This document shows, in pieces, positions 45,801-51,000 of a DNA stretch of 51,000 nt; position 1 is the stretch's first letter; the number at the start of each line of letters is the position of its first letter. A model generated the notes under the pieces. That model did not search any database. It had not been told where the DNA came from and was given only the letters and a program-made list of their open reading frames with translations. A program made the position numbers and the translations under genes. Source of the DNA: Candidatus Uhrbacteria bacterium GW2011_GWF2_39_13 (GTDB lineage Bacteria; Patescibacteriota; Patescibacteriia; UBA9934; GWF2-40-263). The stretch is taken from positions 1-51,000 of the forward strand of contig LBWG01000004.1 in NCBI GenBank assembly GCA_000993535.1. The letters run 5' to 3'.

Positions 45801-46165
45801 GTTCAGATTTCGGGAAGCAGATATTTCCTGAAATCTGCTCAGGATACGCTGGACAGCAGATTAACGAAACGGAATTGACAGTTAAAAAAGACATTGACGA
45901 AGGCTTTAAAGCCGGAGATAAATATATTCACGGTTATTCTGACCATCTTTTGCCGGAACCCGGAAAAAACGCTGAAATTCTATTGGTCAATAAATTGGGC
46001 AAAGCAGTCGCGGTCGGAGGTAAAGTTGGAAAAGGATACGTCATCTATACCGGCGAAATTTTTGGGTTGAGCAATGAAAGCAATGATAGCGACCTGACCG
46101 GAGACAACTGGAAAATGCTCTTCCACATGATCCGGTATGCAAAGAAAAACTGTACAAAAATTTAA
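42824..46165 (+). CDS. Secreted LamG plus GH20-like multidomain protein
   Basis: A 1113-residue protein with a signal peptide (MRRFSFVLGVLGVCASSFCHG). Residues about 28-235 are a LamG/concanavalin A-like module (LYLPFNKSE, NAALFNGKDSLIEIKSLNL, SFTIEFRVKAE, WTHIAFVRDSKEGKIRFYQDG, MYIGGENS). Residues about 265-390 match the alpha/beta domain preceding GH20 and GH84 barrels (YQLNIVPAPKDIKVTG, RFVIAGTDKEGSLYGCITLALAL). A TIM-barrel-like region follows (RMANFHILPG, FNMVQGSSLY, GNSVFLHSMDCGGVDNPG, IIVEYPYG). The C-terminus from about 905 is ThuA/GATase-like (LKNFDAVIFNACKDTGDVYGDW, GGVVIFTHNAIGRY). A standard GH20 D-E pair was not recognised, so beta-N-acetylhexosaminidase activity is only a guess. 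AGGA precedes the ATG. Confidence 0.78.
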   Translation: MRRFSFVLGVLGVCASSFCHGNEKLETVLYLPFNKSENILKNISGDNKLSISSKNVQEKTDDSKLGNAALFNGKDSLIEIKSLNLKPNESFTIEFRVKAEPQKSAEAFPIILYGNKDLKWEISFFSRGRIGFFQKKNNKILQGTVMLSQMGRQEKWTHIAFVRDSKEGKIRFYQDGQMLYEKSEIPDSFSISPNETMYIGGENSKEGSKHFHGLLGKFVFYKGAKRIFDAENSGQNVSEYKPASPVLEKPDPMIAASWEVLKKYQLNIVPAPKDIKVTGEAMAISPDEWGLELKNDYLSPGIEFFNERMELAGGKALKENKNAQNRIIIGDFEKLKEYLPKIGNPEKPPRQGYVIGTFSEDGKKRFVIAGTDKEGSLYGCITLALALKKGEKNPFLYPITARDWPDFTYRMANFHILPGKFDFESTKKIIDRALALKFNMVQGSSLYTTIADMIKNSEKIKKYYDYANKRGIRMLIQNHTCVEEDIPKFDSKTVKGASHIYYPYKTEEGLLADSHYGPGRAFTWCRDDLIEKRGFQLNQLLNEINGNSVFLHSMDCGGVDNPGNWAKRTPMDIKRWRNDRAAAEANLYNIIYNNMIKNHPDLLCIIVEYPYGASYLKNREIIEWLTRLNRLLNPDIYFCMRECSRENLEKWLAMTGKRPYIIGFEPYPVRHQQFFSCMPRYARTFYFKDREKDIYWMFSNSTLKRNLEPKALIQAEYAWNTEAPGWGWFPEDAKYITRIDEQVPQINEELLPRALSIFYGEKAAQYIAKALSTCISAGITTNQSAFQGASLSSYFNAKAKAGEEAVKDMEKAAPLVTGNEKNEFDFLYSLIKTAAILNKVKSMQLQARDDLANGKTEAAEQTIAEARKLLKNVKEPKWTSLLSKELDVAKNVGWFREKKKYLERIKKENIKVGVYNYGFHKGIVYSLDNAAGMKTGVFEDPQPAYLKNFDAVIFNACKDTGDVYGDWRKAVRDFAENGGVVIFTHNAIGRYPSSDFGKQIFPEICSGYAGQQINETELTVKKDIDEGFKAGDKYIHGYSDHLLPEPGKNAEILLVNKLGKAVAVGGKVGKGYVIYTGEIFGLSNESNDSDLTGDNWKMLFHMIRYAKKNCTKI

Positions 46166-46177
46166 AGGTAAATAATT

Positions 46178-47731
46178 ATGGGTTTACGAAAAATTTTTCT
46201 GCTCTGTATAAGCATGGGAGGTCTGATTGTGCCTTTGAAAACTAAAGCTGATTTAAATGTTGCCGAAATATTCGGGGACAATATGGTTTTGCAGCAGGGG
46301 AAAACCGTTCCTGTGTGGGGATGGGCAAAGCCCGGAGAAAAGGTCAGTGTCAAATTCAAGGGACAGGAAGTTTCGGGCGTTGCCGGGGATGATGGCAAAT
46401 GGACTGTTAAACTTTCTGAAATGAAGACGGACTCTGTTCCGTATGAAATGGAAATAGTTTCGGGGAACGAAAAGAGAGTTATTAAGAATATTCTCATCGG
46501 CGAAGTCTGGCTTTGTTCGGGACAGTCCAATATGGCGTTCACCGTGAAAGAAGGGACAAACGCAAAAGAACAAATCGCAAAAGCTGATTTCCCGGAAATA
46601 AGGTTTTTCACCATGCCGCGAAGACAGCCTTCCGATATACCGCTTGAAGATTTTCCGCCACAGTCAAAATGGCTGGTTTGCAGTCCTGAAACAGTTAAGA
46701 GTTTCAGCGCCGTCGGATATTTTTTCGGGCGGACTCTTAATGAAAAATTGAAAATACCAATAGGCCTTATTAACAGCAGCGTAGGAGCGACATTCGCAGA
46801 GGCATGGACAAGTTATGAAGGACTGAAAAAAGAAAAAAGACTGAAGGCTGTTTTTGAAAGGCATACAAAGCTCATGGAAAAAAACGCTTTTGATAAACGT
46901 GTCCGGCAATGGCAGAACGACTTGGCGGAGTGGAAGAAAATTCCGGAAGCGGAAAGAAAAAAAAGGGAAACCATTTCAAAGTGGTGGAGAAAAACAGCCC
47001 CTCCCTATGGCTATCCCGGAAGCTCCGGAATGCCTTCATGTCTCTATAATGCCAAAATCAATCCTCTGGTGCCTTTCACCATAAGAGGAGTAATCTGGTA
47101 TCAGGGAGAAAGCAATGTGGCGCGTCCCCGGGAATACGGGATTCTTTTTCCGGCGCTCATAAACGACTGGAGGGACAAATGGCAGGAGGGCGATTTCCCG
47201 TTTTATTTCGTCCAGATAGTGCCGTGTTCGGAGTTTGAAGAAGGCAAATTGCCGGAACTCTGGCACTCGCAGTACAAGACCGCAAAAGGAGTGAAAAACT
47301 GCGGCTTTATTTCAGCAATAGATTTTATCGGGGACGTCAATAATCCGCACCCTGAAGAAAAAGAACCTGTCGGCTTCCGTCTGGCAATGCTGGCGCTTTC
47401 TGAAACGTATGGTATTAGAGGACTTGAATATAAAAGCCCCTCTGTTAAAGAAATGAAAAAGGAAAACGGCAAGATAAGGATATTTTTTGATAACGTCAGC
47501 AGGGAAGGGCTCATATCAAAAGATGGAAAAGCCCTGTCATGGTTTGAAATTGCCGGCAAAGATAAAAAATACGTCAAGGCTGAAGCCTCCATAGAAGGCG
47601 GAAATACAGTGCTTGTCTCATCTTCCGAAATTAAATCGCCGGAATATGTCCGCTATGCGTGGAACAGTATTGCAGAACCCAATCTCTGCGATAAAAACGG
47701 TTTACCTGTTCTGCCGTTCAGTTCTGAGTAA
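46178..47731 (+). CDS. Sialate O-acetylesterase
   Basis: A 517-residue secreted esterase of the SASA family, which removes O-acetyl groups from sialic acid or similar sugars. A signal peptide starts MGLRKIFLLCISMGG. The N-terminal beta domain (IFGDNMVLQQGKTVPVWGWAKPGEKVSVKF) precedes the SGNH-like catalytic domain with Ser117 in LCSGQSNM, IWYQGESN (residues 307-313) and a catalytic His391 in NNPHPEEKEPVGFRLA. It lies 12 bases after the GH20-like protein, with AAAGGT before the ATG. Together they suggest attack on host-type, acetylated glycans such as mucin chains (inference). Confidence 0.92.
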   Translation: MGLRKIFLLCISMGGLIVPLKTKADLNVAEIFGDNMVLQQGKTVPVWGWAKPGEKVSVKFKGQEVSGVAGDDGKWTVKLSEMKTDSVPYEMEIVSGNEKRVIKNILIGEVWLCSGQSNMAFTVKEGTNAKEQIAKADFPEIRFFTMPRRQPSDIPLEDFPPQSKWLVCSPETVKSFSAVGYFFGRTLNEKLKIPIGLINSSVGATFAEAWTSYEGLKKEKRLKAVFERHTKLMEKNAFDKRVRQWQNDLAEWKKIPEAERKKRETISKWWRKTAPPYGYPGSSGMPSCLYNAKINPLVPFTIRGVIWYQGESNVARPREYGILFPALINDWRDKWQEGDFPFYFVQIVPCSEFEEGKLPELWHSQYKTAKGVKNCGFISAIDFIGDVNNPHPEEKEPVGFRLAMLALSETYGIRGLEYKSPSVKEMKKENGKIRIFFDNVSREGLISKDGKALSWFEIAGKDKKYVKAEASIEGGNTVLVSSSEIKSPEYVRYAWNSIAEPNLCDKNGLPVLPFSSE

Positions 47732-47740
47732 AGAAAATCC

Positions 47741-47800
47741 AAAGTCTCTTTCAGAAGCTGAAGTTTTCTACGAATTTCCGGAGACTACGGGAGAGACTTT
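47741..47800. terminator. Inverted repeat between convergent genes
   Basis: AAAGTCTCT (47741-47749) and AGAGACTTT (47792-47800) form a 9-base inverted repeat spanning the gap between the sialate esterase and the histidine kinase. Inside it a short stem TTCAG-AAG-CTGAA (47750-47762) is followed by GTTTT. Either could act as a terminator; neither is a textbook one. Confidence 0.35.
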
Positions 47801-47801
47801 A

Positions 47802-48830
47802 TCATAAGTTTCTGGGAAGTTCTATCATTATCGAAGTGCCAAATTCATCGGATGAAGTCATTGAGATTCTGCCTTTGTGAAGTTCGGCAATAAGCTTGGC
47901 GCTATAAGTACCAAGCCCAGTACCGCCCTTTTTTCCTGAAGTGGCGTACTTGTCGAAGAACTTATTATTCATTTCACTGGGAACTCTGCCCCTGTTCTTA
48001 ATTTCCACAGTGTATTTTTCATCTTTCCTTTCAACTCTTATTTCGACTTTTTCTCCGGCGGGAGATACTTCAATTGCATTCTTGTACAGGTTGGAGAACA
48101 TTGAATACATCAGGGTTTCTTCACCGTTTACTTCAAATACAGTGGCATCTTCATTCAGGCATTTCCCCTCTACCGTAGCTGATAAATTGATTTTCCTTGC
48201 ATCTATATTGAGACGATGGTCATTGATAACTCTTTTCAGAAGGCCTTTCAAATCGAATGGAGAGGAAGCAAGTTTGTAGGCACCTTCTTCTATGCTGTAA
48301 ATATTAAGTGAAAGATTTATCATATTGAGAAGCTTGTAAACAGAATCCTGGATAATCCGGGCAAGCTTTTTACATTCCCCTGCGGATAAGTCTTTCGACT
48401 CCAGAAATTGAGATACAATAAACATGGAATCCAAGGGAGTTTTCAGGTCATGCCGTCTAATGCGTTCGAAATCTTCACGGAGTTTTTCCGCGTTTTTGCG
48501 TTCTGTTATATCCTGTATAATGCCGGATACTTTGATGGTTTTCCCGTTTTCTTGCAACGCCGCGAAAGTAACCCGGACCCATATTTTTCTGTTTTTAGCT
48601 GTAATCATTTCCAGTTCGAGGTCATCGGTACCGCCTTCGTTTAGCAGGCGCTGGAAAGTTTCCCTGAATTTCAGAGCTGAATTTTCGGTGTAGGAGCTCA
48701 ATGCCTCTTCAAAACCGGCCTGATATTCCGGAGGAATTTCACGGATACTGTAAACTTCGTCAGTCCATGTCATTCTGTCAGTTGCCAAATCGTAATCCCA
48801 GCCTCCGATTTTGGCAATTTTCTGGCTCAT
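47802..48830 (-). CDS. PAS-histidine kinase, 3' part of a split sensor kinase
   Basis: A 342-residue fragment with a PAS domain (residues about 5-115, IGGWDYDLATDRMTWTDEVY ... VSGIIQDITERK) and a histidine kinase core. The phospho-acceptor is His127 in RRHDLKTPLDS, the N box is SNLYKNAIEVSP and the ATP lid has KGGTGLGTYSAK. It is in the same frame as the upstream MASE3 gene, and the two are separated only by TAA and four codons (LKEK-stop-ELLN). A full-length relative would read LKEKEELLN, so a single GAA to TAA change splits one MASE3-PAS-kinase. Translation may re-start at the ATG 48830. No response regulator is adjacent. Confidence 0.85.
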   Translation of the reverse strand: MSQKIAKIGGWDYDLATDRMTWTDEVYSIREIPPEYQAGFEEALSSYTENSALKFRETFQRLLNEGGTDDLELEMITAKNRKIWVRVTFAALQENGKTIKVSGIIQDITERKNAEKLREDFERIRRHDLKTPLDSMFIVSQFLESKDLSAGECKKLARIIQDSVYKLLNMINLSLNIYSIEEGAYKLASSPFDLKGLLKRVINDHRLNIDARKINLSATVEGKCLNEDATVFEVNGEETLMYSMFSNLYKNAIEVSPAGEKVEIRVERKDEKYTVEIKNRGRVPSEMNNKFFDKYATSGKKGGTGLGTYSAKLIAELHKGRISMTSSDEFGTSIMIELPRNL

Positions 48831-48842
48831 GTTCAGAAGTTC

Positions 48843-49604
48843 TTACTTTTCCTTCAATTCTTTAAAAATCAGATTGAACGGCTGTCTCAGGCTGTTTTCG
48901 ATAATGGCTTTGTAAATCAGGTAAAATGATACCAGTTTGAAGATATCCTTGTAGAGGCTGAAGGAAAATTCCGAAGCAATAGTAAAAAATACCGACCAGA
49001 AAAGAAATTTCAGGACAGTTCTGTCAAATAGTTTGCGGTTCCAGTGAAGAGGCAGCAGGGACAGTATCAGTATCCCGCATATTATGTATTCGCTGAAGAT
49101 TTTAAAATCAGTCTGTCCCGTTCCTTCGATGAAACAGACGGGAAATATCTTCCAGTAATAAATCGACGCCATCAGAAAACAGGTCACGCAAAAATAAATT
49201 CCGAAAACAGTCTCATAAAAAAATCGTCTGCGGGCCTTTGGAAAAATGAAAAAGATCAACAGGGAAATGCTCTGCATGTAACGTGCGGCGACCCAGAGGT
49301 CGCTTGCATAATAATCATAGTCAAATATGTTCATTCCCTTATAGGAAAGGGTGTGCGCCAGATCCAGAACTGAAACAAAGAAATACGCTATTCCCAGATA
49401 TACCAGGCTGCAATTGTCAGTGCGCTCTTTTACATTCCATGCAATGAGAAAAAGGCTCAGCGCTATTGCTATGGCGGCAAATTCCACGATGCAATGGAAA
49501 AGGAGGTAGTTGATTGCCGAGATGGAATAAAGCGTTACTATGCCTGCCGCAGTCAGTAGGGAGAAAAAAAGTTTATCCTTGATTATAGTATGGCGAATAT
49601 CCAT
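48843..49604 (-). CDS. MASE3 membrane sensor domain, 5' part of a split sensor kinase
   Basis: A membrane protein of about 253 residues with roughly seven hydrophobic helices. It matches the MASE3 sensor domain: YLLFHCIVEFAAIAIALSLFLIAWN, YFFVSVLDLAHTLSYKGMNIF, LWVAARYMQSISLLIFFIFP and a last helix before the linker FKELKEK. MASE3 normally sits in front of PAS, kinase or GGDEF domains, and here the PAS-kinase frame continues just after the stop. The frame is open to a TTG at 49652, but an ATG at 49604 (MDIRHTIIKDK) is a likelier start. Ribosome binding signals are weak at both. Confidence 0.75.
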   Translation of the reverse strand: MDIRHTIIKDKLFFSLLTAAGIVTLYSISAINYLLFHCIVEFAAIAIALSLFLIAWNVKERTDNCSLVYLGIAYFFVSVLDLAHTLSYKGMNIFDYDYYASDLWVAARYMQSISLLIFFIFPKARRRFFYETVFGIYFCVTCFLMASIYYWKIFPVCFIEGTGQTDFKIFSEYIICGILILSLLPLHWNRKLFDRTVLKFLFWSVFFTIASEFSFSLYKDIFKLVSFYLIYKAIIENSLRQPFNLIFKELKEK

Positions 49605-49883
49605 TTGATGAATGTTCCGCGGTTTATTGATTTTTAGTAAGCTACTCTGCAAGCTAGATTATTCAAGGAGGAACGTCCATTGTTTTGTGCTAAAATGGAA
49701 CATTCAAATTGATACAGAAGAGCACTTCTCCGGTTTTTTTCTTGCTATACGAGGCACTGTGATAAATATTAAAGAAAATAATTTCAATTCAAAAATTACA
49801 AGATTCTGGCTTTATGATTTTTGGGCAGTCGTTTGGCATGTTTCTTTCTAGAAGAAAGAGGAAATATCAAAAAGAGGCGCGAT
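49605..49883. other. Spacer between divergent sensor kinase and desaturase
   Basis: Its first part could belong to a TTG-started form of the MASE3 gene (up to 49652). A strong Shine-Dalgarno-like AGGAGG at 49668-49673 on the + strand is not followed by a usable long frame; the only reading is a 10-codon frame. TTGCTA and TAAATA near 49740-49770 might form a weak promoter for the desaturase. No gene is supported. Confidence 0.3.
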
Positions 49884-50926
49884 ATGTTCAGGCAACCCGG
49901 TATGGCAAAACCTCTCATCTCTGAACCGCAGTGGTATCAGGAGATATTGAAATACGAAAAACCGGATCTTTCAAAATCCATTTTCCAGATATTCTCTTCA
50001 TTGGCTCCCTATATAGCCATATGGGTCTTTATCGTCTGGATGATAAACAAGGCTTACGCCTGGTGGCTGCTCCTGCCTGTCGGAGCCATTGCCTCAATTT
50101 TTCTGGTACGTATTTTTATAATCTTCCACGATTGCACCCATAATTCCTTTTTCGTTTCCCGGAAGACAAACAGGTTTTGGGGCTATGTAATTACTCCATT
50201 TGAGCGATGGCAGCATTCCCACAACATACACCACAATTCATACGCTGATCTCGATCACCGGGGGGTGGGCGATGTATGGACATTAACAATGGAGGAATAT
50301 CTCAGGCTGCCGTTGCATAGAAAAATTGCCTACCGCCTTTACAGAAACCCTTTTATAATGTTCGGCCTTGGCCCGGCATATGTGTTCTTATTCGACCATC
50401 GTTTCAGCTTAAAGGGGAGCGGTTCAAAAGGGCGTTCAATGATCTGGCCCTTTTATTCTTTATCGGGGTATTGGGCATTTTGAAAGTTTCGCCTATATAT
50501 TTTCTGATGTATATGTACATTATGGTTGTTGCCGGAGTATTCGGTATATGGCTGTTCTATATCCAGCACCAGTTTGAAGGGGTTTACTGGTCACGTCATA
50601 ATGAATGGGATCCGATGAAGGCGGCATTTGAGGGAAGTTCCTATTATAAATTGCCCAAAATCCTTCAGTGGTTCTCCGGCAACATCGGACTGCATCCTGT
50701 CCATCATCTCAGGAGCCATATTCCCAACTACAACCTGCAAAAGTGCTACGATGAGACGCCTGCCTTGCATGTGCTCAAAGAACTTTCCATCAGGAGAAGT
50801 GCCAAGTCACTACGGTTGAGCCTGTGGGATGAAAAGGAAAAGAAGCTGGTGGGCTTCCATTCCCTTAAGGTCCGCCGGGCGGAACTCTTGAGGCTGTCCC
50901 ATCAGGAAAATTCAAATAAAATATAA
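49884..50926 (+). CDS. Fatty acid desaturase, interrupted by a -1 frameshift
   Basis: Two frames together encode one membrane-bound desaturase of about 347 residues. The first (start 49884, GAGG before the ATG; stop at 50483) has the His boxes HDCTH (82-86) and HSHNIHH (111-117). The second continues (from about 50411) with KGERFKRAFNDLALLFFIG, helices, YIQHQFEGVYW and the third box HPVHH, ending at 50926. They join at AAAGGGG (50411-50417), where one extra G would restore the frame. The tract also fits the X XXY YYZ rule in frame (A AAG GGG), so -1 slippage could produce the full enzyme. Without it the product lacks the third His box and would be inactive. Confidence 0.8.
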
Positions 50927-50955
50927 AAAAACGGAACTTAGATTAGAAAGCGTTT

Positions 50956-51000
50956 ATGGAAGCAGAACAGGCTATGGGAAAAAAACAATATATTGTCTGG
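50956..51000 (+). CDS. Start of a truncated gene, possibly viroplasmin-type RNase HI
   Basis: A frame opens at 50956 and runs off the window (MEAEQAMGKKQYIVW, 15 residues). The piece GKKQYIVW resembles the beginning of the viroplasmin-like RNA-binding domain found at the N-terminus of many bacterial RNase HI proteins (K-K-x-Y-V-V-W-K-G). The true start may be the second Met. The evidence is very short, so the identity is tentative. Confidence 0.35.
   Translation, partial: MEAEQAMGKKQYIVW

Noticed and set aside
1-51000. CRISPR arrays, rRNA and tRNA genes, prophage or integrase genes
   Set aside because: No regularly spaced repeats, no tRNA-like T-loop/acceptor patterns noticed, and no phage or recombinase proteins among the supported frames.

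Overview
The window looks like a piece of a Lentisphaerota genome (Victivallis-like, PVC superphylum), probably from a gut or similar glycan-rich anaerobic habitat. This rests on several pseudopilin-type proteins with an FTLIELL-like N-terminus and an H-X9-DG-type C-terminal motif, each beside secreted glycan-active proteins, together with a sulfatase, NPCBM, F5/8C and LamG modules, four Gfo/Idh/MocA oxidoreductases and a sialate O-acetylesterase. The taxon is inferred from gene content only. No rRNA, tRNA, CRISPR array or intact mobile element was seen.

Region A (1-20455, + strand) is one closely packed run behind a consensus sigma70-type promoter at 182-210. It opens with two tandem pseudopilins. 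Then come a large secreted protein with F5/8C and NPCBM modules, a secreted carbohydrate-binding-like protein, a sulfatase, a lyase-like toroid protein, an SGNH esterase, a frameshifted beta-propeller protein, a Gfo/Idh oxidoreductase, an alpha-barrel hydrolase-like protein, a PIG-L deacetylase, a third pseudopilin, a CBM9-like secreted protein, a GH42-like protein and a secreted protein with a coiled-coil tail. The set suggests removal of sulfate, acyl and N-acetyl groups from a decorated polysaccharide, followed by cleavage.

Region B (20816-33811, - strand) is a 12-gene sugar catabolic operon with a near-consensus promoter. In transcription order it encodes a DeoR regulator, PfkB kinase, FucI-like isomerase, IolB, FGGY kinase, NagB-like protein, amidohydrolase, Gfo/Idh, GH4 glycosidase, GlcD-like flavoprotein, GlcF-like Fe-S protein and class II aldolase. 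IolB, PfkB kinase and aldolase can be read as the lower inositol route (5-deoxyglucuronate to a ketogluconate, to its phosphate, to triose phosphate), but IolD and IolE are absent and the extra enzymes point to an unusual substrate. Between B and C lies a compact promoter plus terminator unit (33889-33987, +) that looks like a small RNA gene.

Region C (33993-42071) holds small sugar-oxidation units with their regulators: an MDR dehydrogenase plus Gfo/Idh pair divergent from an AraC regulator, and a Gfo/Idh, zinc alcohol dehydrogenase and ADP-ribosylglycohydrolase-fold fusion divergent from a LacI regulator, with a strong promoter and operator-like palindromes.

Region D (42076-47731, +) is another pseudopilin-headed unit: pseudopilin, a 1113-residue LamG/GH20-like secreted protein and a sialate O-acetylesterase. 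Region E (47802-51000) is different: a MASE3-PAS-histidine kinase split by one in-frame TAA, a fatty acid desaturase split by a -1 frameshift in an AAAGGGG tract, and the start of what may be a viroplasmin-type RNase HI. No transporter gene was recognised in the 51 kb. Three genes carry single-base lesions, so either the assembly has errors or these genes are decaying or recoded.
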